Shown: positions 44,402 through 56,369, numbered from the stretch's first letter. The stretch: 64,000 bases of DNA from Astrocystis sublimbata (GCA_022453515.1 JAJNNY010000008.1:372001-436000), one strand, 5' to 3'. The notes: a model not told the origin generated them from the letters alone. A program made the numbers and translations.

Positions 44402-46518
44402 ATGTCCCGTAAGTATCAACTCATATAATGCAAACCTATAAGCTCGACAGCGGCCGTTCGAGCGGTGGGCTGACCTGGCTCAGAAGTGGTGAGCATTGCC
44501 GGTGCCGCCGTCGGGGCACTGGCAGCCGGCATGTACCTCGATGCAAAATACATGATCCGGAATGACATGCGACAAGGCCCGATGAAGCTCAAAGGCCTGA
44601 TGGGCATGCGGTTCATCGCCCAGAAGGCGCGCGAGAACAAGTTGCTGTATTACGACATCTTGCAAGACAGGGCGAGCACACCAGAGGGCAACAATGTAGC
44701 CCTTATTTTCGAGGATCGCCAATGGACCTACAAGGAACTGCATCATGCCCTCCAGCCCATCGCGAACTGGTTCCTCAAAGACCTCGGGATCAAGAAGGGT
44801 GAGGTCGTGGCAGTAGATGGAGGCAACACGTCCGAGTACATGATGATCATGTTGGCCCTGGAGGCCATTGGCGCCTCCGTCGCGCTGCTCAACTGCAATC
44901 TCACAGGAACCGCGCTCTCCCACTGCGTCAAGATCTCGACGTCACGCTACATCATCGCCGACGAGGATCTCAAGAAGATGGTTTCTCCCATCGAGACAGA
45001 GCTGAAAGATGGTGGGATAGAGACTGTCTATTACTCCCGCACTTCCATAGAAGCACTTCAAGACAACGAGCGGCTACCGAAGGAACGCCGTATGAATCTA
45101 GACCCCATGGGGACGGGATTCTTGCTGTACACCTCGGGTACAACCGGACTACCGAAGGGCGTCATCATGTCCCGCTTTCGTCCTCTACTCCTAGGCAGCG
45201 GCGTCGGAGGCCAGCTGAAGCTCAAGCCAGGCGAACGCATGTACACCTGTCTGCCGCTGTATCACGCTTCGGGGCTAGGACTGTGCATGCTGCCGTGTTT
45301 ATTCACGGGTGCCACCGTCGTGCTAGGGCGGAAGTTCAGTCACGCCACGTTTTGGCAGGAGGTGCATCAGTCCAAAGCCACCATCATCCAGTACGTCGGC
45401 GAACTTTGTCGATACCTCGTAAACGCGCCTCCAAGCCCACTTGACCGCGGCCATCACGTACACACGGCTTGGGGTAATGGAATGCGATCCGACGTGTATG
45501 TATTCCCCGGCATCATTTATTTCTCCCTTTGGCAAGTCTTGGAGGCATAAATTGCCCCAACAGGTTTTTATGCACCCAAGACACCTGCGAGCCTTTGTTT
45601 CATGGGCAATTCATTTACTGTAAGAGACAATTACTAACTCTAGCTGGTTGAAGGTGGGAGCGCTTCAGACAGCGCTTCGCCATAGATTGCATTAATGAAC
45701 TATATGGCGCCAGTGATGGGATGCTCTTCTCGATCAATAACAACAGGGGCGATTTCTCCCGCGATGCAATTGCCGTGCGCGGTCCCTTATGGTACATGAT
45801 GAATCGCGACGAGAAGCGCATCCTGATAGATCCCGACACGCAAGAGGTCGTCCGGGGGAAGAATGGCTGGGCCATTGAGGCGAAGAAGGGCGAAGTTGGC
45901 GAGATCATCCATCGCATGGACGCCGCGGAGCCTGACAAGGGCACGCCGCAGTACTTCAACAACAAATCCGCGACCACCAAGAGACGCGTGACGGACGTTT
46001 TTCGCAAAGGGGATCTCTGGTTCCGGTCTGGCGACTTGTTCAGGCTTGACAGTGAAAATCGCCTCTACTTCGTCGATCGATTGGGTGACACCTTCCGCTG
46101 GCATTCGGAGAACGTGTCTACATCTGAGGTTGCCGACATGGTTGGCGAATTCGACCAGGTGGCGGAGACCAATGTGTACGGCGTTTTGGTGCCGAATGCA
46201 GACGGGCGCGCGGGGTGTGCCTGTGTGGTGCTCAAAGAGGAGGTGGAGAAGACGGACTTCGCTGCGCTTGCCGCGCATTGCCTTGAGAGGCTCCCGCGGT
46301 ATGCCGTGCCGCTCTTTGTCAGGGTCACCAAGAGCCTGGATTATACGGGTACGCACAAGCTTCAGAAGCAAAAGCTTCGCAGTGAGGGCATAGACCTTAC
46401 CGCCATCAGGAAGTCTGGTGACGACCTGATGTACTGGCTGCCCCCTGGGAGTGAAGCGTACGTGCCGTTCGAGCAGAAGGACCTTAACACTATTAAAGCT
46501 GGAAATGTTCGATTGTGA
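44402..46518 (+). CDS. FAT1/FATP-type very-long-chain acyl-CoA synthetase (fatty-acid transporter-like)
   Basis: An ATP-dependent adenylate-forming enzyme that converts a fatty acid to its CoA thioester and couples this to uptake (vectorial acylation); the relatives sit at peroxisome, ER or plasma membranes. Exons 44402-44408, 44484-45495 and 45654-46518 give 627 residues. Exon 1 is only seven bases (ATG TCC C); the join yields MSQVVSIAGAAVG, which fits family starts better than any internal ATG. Seen: a short hydrophobic start (AAVGALAAGMYLDAKY), AMP-binding YTSGTTGLPKG at about 218-228, LPLYHASGLG, ELYGASDGML, WFRSGDLFRLD and the FATP signature GDTFRWHSENVSTSEV. The second intron (158 nt) is confirmed by DVWERFRQRF spanning the join. 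Downstream of the Zn2Cys6 regulator on the same strand. Confidence 0.9.
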
Positions 46519-47042
46519 CAGAGTGCGGCCAGGTGTGTAAAATGATGTGGTATGCGACGCCACAGACAAAGACATACTTGCATAGACAGTCCAAACTCTA
46601 ATTCCACTCAAGAGGAAGATTGCCGACGACACAGTCCATAAGCAAATCCATTTTAGTCAAGTGCGAGTTAAAGCTTTCTTTCCGAACCTTAACATAACCC
46701 CTTTCAAGAAATACTAATATATTATTGTTTGAGAAAGTGGTACACTCTTGAAGTAAGTACAAATGGCGTTTAAACACCTTCCCTCTCCTTGTGCAAGTAC
46801 AAATTGTTAGGGTGAAGCCAATTAATCCCGAGACGCCCAACCCGTATCCTGATCTCGCTCTTCGTATGTTGGTCTCTGTGTTGTCTTTGTCTTGTGCGGC
46901 CGGCGTCTTGCATCTCAGGGCACTCGCACTGCTACAGCTTGAAAGATTGTTGAGAGTAGTAAGGCTTTTCCAGAGTGAGCAAGTTGTGTCCTCAATTGAC
47001 AATAGACACATAACGTATCAACGTCAGCAGGGTACACACCAC
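46519..47042. terminator. Shared 3' region between convergent acyl-CoA synthetase and hypothetical gene
   Basis: A 524-bp convergent spacer. An AT-rich patch at 46711-46733 could serve polyadenylation of either gene. No credible frame; overlapping small frames lack motifs. Confidence 0.35.
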
Positions 47043-47845
47043 TTAATCTTTGTGCTGTTGGCCTGCTTCGATCGCTCCCTTAACTCCCCAAAATTCGCTC
47101 TCGGGCCTGGAGTCTCGGTGAACAAATTGCATAGCGTAATTTTGCCCTCTCATAACTCTGCCTTGCAAATTGAAGTCGTGGTGTACGACGTAGAACAGTT
47201 TACTACCAAGTGGACAGCTGGTGACGATTTTATGGAGAGTCGTGCAAAAGTACAACGCCGTAGCCTCGTTCTCATCAAGTGCATCGTCCAGCCCCCTCAT
47301 GAAGATGAAGTGGCAGATGGGGTGACCTGGATGATCCAACATGCTGACATGCTGCAGCGCCTCGAGCCAGACGTCCATATGATCATCGACATCGGGGAAA
47401 GGACGGCTCATGTTGAAGAGAGGGTAGAGCCGCGTCATCGTTGCCTTTATTAATGCGCTGCAACGGCCCTCATCCCTGATTACATGCCCATCGGGCATGA
47501 TGTCAATGACGGCAAATTGCTCCGGTTGCTGTAGAAATCTGTGAGGGAAAAAGAGTTAGAGCCTGCCGTCTTTGCCACGGGGAATTAAGCACTCAAATAT
47601 ACTAACTCAGGTTGGAAGTGGAGAAGGCATTTGGAGAATTGATCAGCCACCTAGGCTAGGTTCTCGTTCTTACTGTCTGTATTAGGTTCATAGAACTCAA
47701 CGAAAATGAAGCATATCTGTGACTGTCGACTGGTGCTCATTGGTGGTGGTTGAGTTATAAAACCCGTGAAAGCGAACCACTGAGAAGGTCCAAGATTGTC
47801 CATCAGGCCTTGAATCTCCTTTGTGATCACAAAAGGTTTCTCCAT
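47043..47845 (-). CDS. Hypothetical protein, three exons, 227 residues
   Basis: I do not recognise this protein. The model is 47845-47702, 47650-47607 (44 nt) and 47538-47043. The first intron has a weaker GTTGAG donor but an ACCTAATAC branch-like site; the join gives QICFIFVADQFSKCLL, which reads naturally. Exon 3 has clear coding character with QFAVIDIMPDGHVIRDEG, MSRPFPDVDDHMDVW, HPICHFIFMRGLDDALDENEA, and VVHHDFNLQG. It may bind metal or ligands through the scattered His and Asp residues, but no catalytic motif is obvious. No signal peptide or membrane span. It lies convergent to the acyl-CoA synthetase gene. Confidence is moderate that it is real, low for exact splice sites of exon 2. 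Confidence 0.6.
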
Positions 47846-50217
47846 GGTGATTAGCGAGCTTGAAGATATGATAGACTGGGGGAATGTATGATGATGGTTA
47901 TCTCTATAGTAGTAGGGGAGGAAAAGAAGGGTGGAAGCCCAGAGGCCCTGGAGTTTTGTACAGAAGGTAGGTCACGTAGGTCACTGACGTAGCCTGGCTG
48001 CTGCTGCCCTTCAACCTATGCCTACCCTCACAGTCTCGGTACCTAGGTAGCAGGATTAGACGAGTGGGGTGGAACGGAAGGAGCTAGTCTCCCGAGTGTG
48101 GGGGGAGACAAACATGGAGAATTGAAGCTTATATTTGTATACAGCGTTTGGGGGTATGAACTTTTCGTTGGGTGTATAAGACGTCTCAAAGGTCACGCTG
48201 GCGGCTGTGTTGAGTCACCGACAGTATGGGAAGGGTTACAAAGCGACATGTGCAACCAAGGCAGATCCAAATAGCTGGGAACCTCGACGAGATGACAGTA
48301 TGCTGTGATGTGAAAGCAATTATCTGAATTGCTTTGTGGGCCCAGTGGTGAATGAATTCTTCGTCGGGCGTGTAAGTGCCCCCCTTCGGCGGCAACCTCT
48401 TGGTGTCACCGATAAAACGTGACTGGAAACAAGGAGCGCAGCTTTGCGCAAAAGATCACACCAGAGGCTCTTCATAACCAATAAGAGTTCTTTGCAGGCA
48501 TTCTTAATGATTTGATGAATTCAAACAGGATATGAAAGTTAATCTTCACGATCTCAAATGGAGCAATGGTCACAATAAGGCCACATGTCATACAAGTGGC
48601 ACCAAATTGAAGTTTTCTTATGGGAGAATTTCCTTACAACATGAACGCAAAACTCTCCCAGAAAGCCCTTGTAGCTACATGTTCGGTTTGGTATGGCGAC
48701 ATTAGAGATTAGTCCGTGTGGCCACATGCACCCCGAGCTTGACGCTTTGATCACTTCTGGACCTTCACAGCAGGTGTTTGAGTTTCAACACTGGTGGCGC
48801 CAGGTAAAACAATCTGTATTTACTTTCCACCAAAGGAGCCTTGGAGTTTCGACTTGACTAAATATTCATACAGTGCTTGCCCCATTGTCCAACTCGCTAG
48901 ATTGTCAACAGTTCAATGTCCCCCCTTTTCGCCATAAGTCCAGCTTGGGCGCTTGAAACCGCCTCTTAATTTCATTCTTGAACTTTGAAGTTGTGCCCAG
49001 GGCCATTCATTCACCCTGCCACGGACCTGACGGCTTGTCTCTCCGCGACTATATAAAGGTGATCCCGCCAGATGACGGTTCTGCTGGATGATAACAATGT
49101 GTGGTACACATACCCTCAAAACCAATAGCCTTTCATTCACTGTTATTGGTATTCTTTCACGGTACAATTTGAATATGTTTTAGCGGAATACGCAACGTCT
49201 GAGCTTTAGCCGCAAGTATCAATAATCCAAACTCAAGTGTTTGCAGTCGTCATTATGCCTTGACATCAGTGTAAGGGTTAGAGTTCACGCTCATATCTCT
49301 AAAGTGAAGACCGCACAGATAAAACGAGAGCTGAAATTGCAGGCTCAATAGAACCACGTGGCCATCTATCCCTAGATTAAGCTCTTGCGGTTATCTGGGA
49401 TGAAATCAATTTGGACAGTGGCACAGACCATATTTGTTCATTGGTTTTACCAAGAAGAAGCGGGTGTTGTGGGAAGTAAAAATTACTGTAAGCTAACAAA
49501 TATGCTAATGAGTAGAAGCCCACAAGCTCCAATCTCGTCGTGTCATGGACTCATGGCTCGGCTTCGATATATGCTGTACCAGTTACTATCATGATCATCG
49601 CTTCCTGCTTGTCCACTAGTGATGATTTTGATTTCGCTACAATGTGAGCAGCAACAACAGTGACAACACAGAGAGGCAGAATAAGAAGACAGAATGGTAG
49701 ATAGATAGATAGAAACAATCCATGGATGTTATGCGCATGAGCCGAAACCAAAGAGTACCTAGGTATCTTAGCCTGTAATCCATACGTCAAGTGACTAACT
49801 ACCTCGGTCCTTGACCACCACCATCCTCATCTCATAAGTTCAAAGGACAAAAAGAGAACCATGCTGAACCAAAACCAAACCGAATCCGTTTAATGATAAT
49901 AAAAATAATCATCTTTTGCTCGAATCCTGTACACCTACTAGCTTTTGCTTGCTAGTCAGACTCCCTCGTGTTACAAATGGTTCCAAAAACAACAACCCCT
50001 TGTGTTTCGGACCATCATATAAAATAACTAGATACATACAAACAACAAATGGGACAGTGAAAGAATGGTCGCTATACAAATGCATGGGATGCACGCATGC
50101 ATGGAATGGGAAACCATCCGAGCAAAGACAATACAGTAAGTTAGCTCGCCTGGAGTCGGTAGAACTCCCTTCTGCGACGAGAGGGAAATGTTTGAGGTAA
50201 GAACAGCTGATCGAAGA
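47846..50217. other. Intergenic, with a diverged tandem duplication and possible gene remnant
   Basis: About 2.4 kb without a complete gene. Around 48186-48420 the minus strand reads a coding-like segment (RFIGDTKRLPPKGG then TYTPDEEFIHHW), and a diverged copy about 203 bp away (48147-48215) reads similarly with a frameshift and stop. Also present: CCTAGGTA at 48042-48049 and 49758-49765 and a (GATA)n patch near 49697-49711. Nothing else is supportable. Confidence 0.45.
48186..48420 (-). pseudogene. Possible gene remnant (GDTK...YTPDEEF segment)
   Basis: A minus-strand stretch with good codon-like composition reads SRFIGDTKRLPPKGG, TYTPDEEFIHHW and AHKAIQIIAFTSQ, with an in-frame AG acceptor-like site just before SRF. 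No start codon in good context, no partner exons found and no recognised family. A degraded second copy lies about 200 bp further along. Could be a decayed gene or coincidence. Confidence 0.25.
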
Positions 50218-52628
50218 TCACCGCTCTAACCGTGGCTCAGGTTGCCATCCATTAATATAAGCCATCAGTCCGACGCCGAGTAAAACAACACTCAGCATCG
50301 AGGCATACGGGATAGTGTTGGCGAGAAGCTGGCTATTAGAGGCCGCGGCCGTCACAGGGGTATTCGTGCTCGCATTTGGTGATATCGTCGTCGTGAGTGG
50401 GTTGTTGAGTAGGGGATCATCATGATCAGATTCTGTTTGATTTGGTTTTGGACTTGACGACGGCCTGCTCGCGGGGTCAGTGAAGTGGCTGCTAGTTCCA
50501 CTGTCACTAGCAATATCCTCCTCATGGTCATTGCTTCTCTTTGAGAAAACAGATGCCTTCTCGACAATTTCTCTAGCTTTGGCTTCGGCATCTTGCCTGA
50601 TCTGCAGAGCCATCTCAGCCAGAGTTTTGTGCTGACTATCCCTTTCGGATTCAGCAGTCTCTGCGCGCTGTTTCGATGCGTCCAGCTCTTGACGAAGATC
50701 CTTGATTTCCAACACGAGTGATTCGATCTGCGCATGTAGTTGGGTGGCAGATGCCTCAATGACCTCGGCATCCGGCGTGAGGGATTTATCAGCTTCGGAG
50801 ATGGGTCTATCGATAGTCGCTGCCAAGTTGGGCTCGTCGTTGGGCGGTTCAAAGGCCGCGTCAAGTGAAGCTGTTTGGAGTTGTGACTCTTCAGAAGGCG
50901 GGACTTTGTTGGACGCCGCGTCTTCTAAATGTTTCTCTAGTCTCCGAGCTAGATCCTCGGCCAACTCTCGTGCTTGTCGCTCTCGGAGGAGCATCTCTTC
51001 CAGGTCTCGCATACGCGACGTCTGGGATTCTATTTCCTTCTTTGCATCCTTCAAAGCTTCTGTAAGTTGTAAAATTTGGCTGCCGTTACCCTCGTGGCGG
51101 ATAGGTGACATGTTTTGAGCGTGTGGTTTGGCGGTGATGCCTCGCTTTAGAGAGGGTATATCTGGTTTCTCCGGCAGAGGCTGTTGTGGTGGAGGGGCAG
51201 GTGGATCGGAGAACCTGGTCTTGTTGTCTGATCTAAAAGACAAGCCACCTCCATTCACCATGGGTTTTGCAGGTTCAGGGGCATCTGGCCTTTCAATGTC
51301 CTTGACATCTTCCCTGCTAAGCAAAGCGTGCACAAAGTGATCGGTTCGTCCTAAGTCCTGGGATTGAAGACGTGCATTCCGCATCTCGTTCTATGTGGAG
51401 TGTTAAAATCAATGCAGAGGCGCTGCCTTGGCGGTAAAGTAGAACGTACCTGTAGTCTCTTGACAATCTGCTCGGTACTAATGGGCGAGAAGAAGAAACC
51501 GCGTTGGTGTGCCATACCATTAGCCTGCCCCATCATGGGACCGCCCTGCACCATGCGTCCATTGCCGGACATGGACGACTGGCTGCCGGTTCGCTGGCGT
51601 AGAGGGGCGGCATTATGGGGGCTCATCATCATCATGGGGCCGTTCGTCGGGTCGAGATCTCCAAAGTTGACATCGAGCAGGTTGTTTGAAGCGTTGAAAT
51701 AACCAGCGTGTTCGACCTTGGCGGCGACCTTGTGATGAACGACGGTCTTTTGATCTTCGCTCACGATATCTATACCCAACTCCAAGTGGTCTCCGGTTTG
51801 TAACTCGTGAGGTTCAGATTCGCGGTTCTCCTGCGACAGCCGCGTGCCGTTCACGAATGTGCCGTTCGAGGATTTGACGTCTCTAATCCATATCTTTCCT
51901 TGACGATCGGCCCATATTTCGGCGTGTTGCCGAGACAGCACTTTGCTGTCGAAATATCCGTTGACGGGGGTCGGTACAGTTTTGGCATTCGTCTGACGAC
52001 CGATCCTAAGGGTGTCAGGGGTGAATGGAACTGATATGGTCTTCCGTTCAAAGGTGCCGTTCAGAGACAGCAGATAGAGGACAGGTGGATTTGCAGAAGG
52101 GAGAGTTTCAACCATGGGCCGAGCCGAGGCCTGTGAGTTGGCCATTTGACCCTGGGAAGGGATGATAGATGGGGCTGCGTGGAGAGGGCCAGATCCGTTG
52201 AGGCCATTCAGACCATTCATCAGCTGAGGCCGGCCAGCCGCCATGCGAGCAAAGTCACCCTGGGGATCGGGCTTCGAACTTGGCCAGGGGGCTTTGGGCT
52301 GCGGCCGCTTGCGTTGTGCAGCAGTGGCCGGGGTATTCGGCCACGAGTTCGCATCGGCGGAAGGGGAGGAGGACACGGGAGGGCCATTGCCGTTGGTCTG
52401 GGAGGTGGAAGTTGCTATGGTCGACGTCGATGAGGTGGAGGAGGTGGAGGCTATGGAGGAAGAGGAGTTATTCCGCTGCAGGCTCTTGCGCGGCATGAGC
52501 ACGCGATTGAGGTCGTCGGGGCTCATGACCTGGCCAGCGTGGGCGGCGGGGCCACCGTTCATGCCGTTCACGCCCCAGGCTGGCCGGCTGTGCTGCGTGA
52601 AGGAGGGCGGGCTTGCGACGGCCGTCAT
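50218..52628 (-). CDS. ham-4: FHA-domain, coiled-coil, tail-anchored protein (STRIPAK component HAM-4/PRO45, SLMAP-like)
   Basis: Probable fungal SLMAP homologue (HAM-4 in Neurospora, PRO45 in Sordaria, Far9/Far10-related in yeast), a STRIPAK subunit at ER/nuclear-envelope and mitochondrial membranes needed for hyphal fusion and sexual development. Two exons, 52628-51450 and 51390-50218, give 783 residues. Seen: a disordered Ser/Pro/Gly/Asn-rich start with a conserved-looking VMSPDDLNRVLMPRKSL; FHA domain at about 183-290 with G210-R211, S232-RQ-H235 and N255-GTFVN260, the phosphothreonine-binding residues; FFFSPISTEQIVKRLQ; coiled coils around residues 500-555 and 610-660; and one C-terminal membrane span (SMLSVVLLGVGLMAYI) just before the end. 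The start is the ATG at 52628; the frame stays open upstream but begins with GTG. Divergent from MGR2. Confidence 0.87.
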
Positions 52629-53931
52629 GGGGGAGTCGAGAGCAGAAGCAGAGGTAGGTGCGTGCAAGTGTGAAGGGGTCGTCGACCGGGGCAGTCGGAG
52701 CACAAGCTGTGCTTTCTATGCGGCCGTCTCAGCTCTCGAGGCTTTCGACGACGACAACGACGATGAAGGGTCGATGGGCGGCACGCTGCAGGACGGCGGA
52801 AGAGGGCAAGGCGCCACCATAGGCGATGGATGTCACGGCCGCAGTCGGTCGCGCAGGAACGACTGGGGTGCGGCAGATGTATCGGGCAGCGAATGGGGCC
52901 TCGCAGCGAATGCACGACAACAGTGCAGTGCAGTGCAGTGCAGGTCAGATCAGGTCCGAGCCGCGAATGGCGTGGGATGGCGGGCGGTGGTGGTGGTGGT
53001 GTTGGTGGTGGTGATGTTGCTGCAGCTGGCACCGCGGCAGAAGGGGCTCACAACAGCGACGTAATATCGTTCGTACCCTGTGGTATATGGACTGGACAGG
53101 TGTATAGATCTGTGGGTAGCGGGCAACACGGATTGCGGGTGTGTCGTGGGTGTGGTCGTCGCGTCGCGATGCCAGGGTTATGGGTTGTGGTAGCGTAATT
53201 GCAGAGTTGCAGAATTGCAAGTATTGAAAGTTGGTAGGTAGCACGGGAATAGGGCCGTTGCGAGGAGGTTGTCGCTAACGTCCACTCCAAGGTCGTTGCT
53301 CTTCAGAAATCAATCCGACGACGTTGCTGAATCGCCCTTACTCGGATAGGGTTAGTGTCGTTACCTATCGTGGAGGTAGATAGCGCCATTGTCACCTAGG
53401 TAGGTACCTACAGGCTAGGACCGACCCCCGGGCCAGGAGGATCTGAGCGGGGCCTTGTCTCTCATTGGCCGGGCTCTTTCGTGTAACGCTTACCTGGGTA
53501 TTTCGATATTAGAGCGACATCCATCCAAGGGATATGCGACTACCCGGGTGATATCCAGTTATGCAGATGCAGCCGCGATTGGCCAAGCGGGGTACCTAGG
53601 TGCCCTGGAGGGGACGCTCGGGACCTCAGCCACCTGCGCACCGAGAGCCGCGCCAAGATCTGGGGATGCTCTCAATCGGGGCTTCTATCGTCAGATGCCG
53701 CAATCCGAAAATCGAGTCGCAAGACGGGACGGGACCATCCACTGCCTTTCCTACAATCTGGCAATCTGACCATCAAAATCATCGACCCATCGACCCATCG
53801 AACCCCGCCACACCCGAGCCACCCGCCCTTCTGTGAATATTACAGCTACAGCTACAGCTACCACGACCCCCCCGATCTCGAAGCTCCCCGTCCCTCTCTT
53901 GAGCACTGCTGCTGGCAGAACACCCGCCAAA
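52629..53931. promoter_or_regulatory. Divergent promoter region, HAM-4-like / MGR2, with microsatellites
   Basis: A 1.3-kb spacer. Its HAM-4 side has a (CAGTG)n run at 52921-52942 and a GTG-rich patch at about 52985-53013, both probably in promoter or leader. A CACCTAGGTAGGTACCTA block lies at 53393-53410 and TACCTAGG at 53593-53600. No TATA box is evident for either gene; the MGR2 leader contains an AGCTAC repeat just before 53860. Confidence 0.5.
52921..52942. repeat. (CAGTG)n short tandem repeat
   Basis: Four copies of CAGTG plus part of a fifth, upstream of the FHA-protein gene. Confidence 0.8.
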
Positions 53932-54542
53932 ATGCCACCCATGCCGTCGCAACGCGGACCCCAGGGCCCTTCCACTACCGAGAAGTGTACGTCGTGCCGC
54001 ATCGTCTCCCTCCCTTGCCACAGAGCGCACGCATAGTGTAAAGACATCGTGACTGACTCAATTGTCCAGTAAAAATGGGCGCTATGATGGGAGGCAGTAT
54101 GTTTGCCAACCACTCGACCCGACCATGCACTGAAACAGCATAATTGACATTTATTTAGCTGTTGGTGTGATTATCGGTTTCATATTCGGTGAGCGAGAAA
54201 TCTATCGATTTCCCCGTCCCCGTTGTCTTTCTCTAATGCGCTGGTGGCTCATCCAGGAACGGTCAACATCTTCCGGTACGGAGCTGGCACGAATGGCATC
54301 ATGCGCACACTTGGACAGTACATGGCCGGCTCCGGCGCTACATTCGGGTGAGTGCCTCGAGAGGGGCAACACATCTGCGCCGTACCGCCCGCTAACAACG
54401 CACACGCCACAGATTCTTCATGGGAATAGGTAGCGTTATAAGGACCGATGCCTCGCCTATCGCCGCCGAGGCCTTTGCCCGAGCTCAGCGAAGGCCTTTC
54501 ATAATGGCCGCCCACCAGGCTTACCGGCCCCGCCAAAACTAA
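53932..54542 (+). CDS. MGR2: MGR2 / ROMO1-type subunit of the TIM23 mitochondrial presequence translocase
   Basis: A small mitochondrial inner-membrane protein that couples Tim21 to TIM23 and gates lateral release of preproteins (Mgr2 in yeast, ROMO1 in animals). Five small exons (53932-53986, 54070-54096, 54159-54188, 54257-54347, 54413-54542) join in frame to 110 residues. Seen: MPPMPSQRGPQGPST start, KLKMGAMMGGTVGV, two membrane segments (VGVIIGFIFGTVNIF and the Gly-rich GQYMAGSGATFGFFMGIG), and a basic tail with AAEAFARAQRR. Glycine-rich helices and the RYGAG-x2-G loop are hallmarks of the family. Every exon-exon join restores a conserved residue, so the model is strong despite exons of 27 and 30 bases. 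No coding frame of the full length exists without splicing. Confidence 0.92.
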
Positions 54543-56369
54543 TCCCACCCCATGCACACGCTGCTGCTGCCTTGCGCCTCATGTTCATGGCTGGGGCTTA
54601 TTGCCCACACGGTAGCCCACGATGACAACCTGCAGCCCTTCGTGTCCTTGTACTATCTGTATAACAAATGCTGTTTCAGCACTCGATACCATTCTTCGGC
54701 CTTTGGGGAGCGTCGCCGGACTTCTCTACTCGAAATGGCTGCAAGATGCCCCTGCGTCTTTCGCTTGCCACTGTATATACAACCAAAAAGGAGTCGAGTA
54801 ATATGATTATCATGACTATGAAAGATTGTTGCATGAATGCGCAGCTCTGTTTAGCATTGAATCTCCAGGTCCCAAGACGTCTATCTAATTTGCCCATCAC
54901 AATCTAGTCCACAGCGAAAATGCCAGCTCTTTTACGCGAAGAGAAGGAAAAGACCCGCTTCGATTTGCCCGCTTGTTACAAAGTCTCAGAAAGGAGCCGA
55001 GTATGTCGAATCGACCAAGGAAATTATGCGGATGTACGGAAGCAACGTGGAATTTTGGCAACGCTTTCGGAAAGGCATAACTCGCCAATCCTGCACATGC
55101 CAATCTTACTTACACAAGCTCCGAGGCCAGATTTTTATCAAGACCGCTGCCTCGAGACTCACAATATGTTGAGTCTTCCAGTTAACGCCCGAGACGCCGA
55201 ACAAGCGATTCTTTTTCTTTCCGCAGGCTACAACCACAACTGTCGTTGAATACTGAGCAAACAACTTGAGATTAAGAAAGAAAATTTGTTGTGCAATGAT
55301 ATCATGATCGAGAAACTGTTTGCAGAAAAAGCAATAGACCATGCGAGGATCTTCTACCTAGCAGGCCTTGTCTACTACCGCGGCACCCTGATTCCTGATA
55401 CTTGTTCCTAAAATGTCTCTGGTGTTTGCATCCGGCACGTTCTTCGTCCGAACGCTCTGAGGATAGCCTACACCGTCCAATCCATGGCACGAAATTCGTT
55501 TTGCTTACCAACTTATACATTTCAGCATAGCTAAACCGACTCCGGAAAGCAACTCCGGAAGTAATCCTATACCGACCGCATGAGGGCCTACATCTATCCT
55601 CATGAATCACCGAGTCTCTGGCCCACTTATGCAAGCAGTAGGCCGTCGGCCAGGACCATCAGTGACGCGCTGGACATATGTTTTCGCTTGCTCTGCATCG
55701 TGCCATCAACAGGGGCTCCGATTCGCTCGAAATCAAGCAAACTGCAGAGCGATAATGCATTGTTCCGAAATAACCATCATGAATAACAGTGTCTACCTAG
55801 GCATGGTCATAGACCTCAACGACATCAACAACGTGAGTCTCTGCGAGCGTAGCATGGCTCCTGGTAGTGGGTGATAGGATACCAAATTTCCTCAGCGTTA
55901 TCTACGCTGTTAGATTTCTTTTGCTGGCCGCAGGAGGTTGATGACACGCACGAAGCGGCATAATCATACGGAATTCCGCACGGCTTGCCGCTTCCCGATT
56001 CGACATCAGTCTTGCTGATAGACATGATGGAAGCAATCTAACAATGCTCCATGTCGGAAAACAACAAATGTCTTACTTTAGTATGGCAGTCTCAAGCCTC
56101 CTGGGGCTAGCTATGCACCACACTCTGTTCGCGTTCTTGACCCGGGACTCATTCATAAAGCGGACATTTCGCATTCCCGAATCCCATAACAAATAAAGCT
56201 GTCTCATGCCACCCGTATAGGTATTTAGGATTGCTAAGTGCCAAATGGTCTCGAACTCTCAAGACTCCTCAACCTCACCACTTCACACTCTTTTATTTTC
56301 CTTTACTCTACTAACTTAGTAATTTGTGCTCATTCGTAGCCGTCCTTTCGTTTTTATAGTCCTTTCAAT
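54543..56369. other. Intergenic
   Basis: About 1.8 kb. The minus-strand frame at 55302-55634 (110 codons) and others have no motifs, partners or coding bias and are rejected. Nothing else recognised apart from a CTACCTAGG at 55793-55801. Confidence 0.5.

Noticed and set aside
32142..46518. Classical secondary-metabolite biosynthetic cluster
   Set aside because: No polyketide synthase, non-ribosomal peptide synthetase, terpene cyclase or prenyltransferase is present; a catabolic or lipid-modifying block fits better.
52243..53064. 273-codon plus-strand frame rich in Glu/Val/Trp
   Set aside because: It is antisense to the FHA-protein gene and then runs through GTG and CAGTG simple repeats, which create an artificial open frame.
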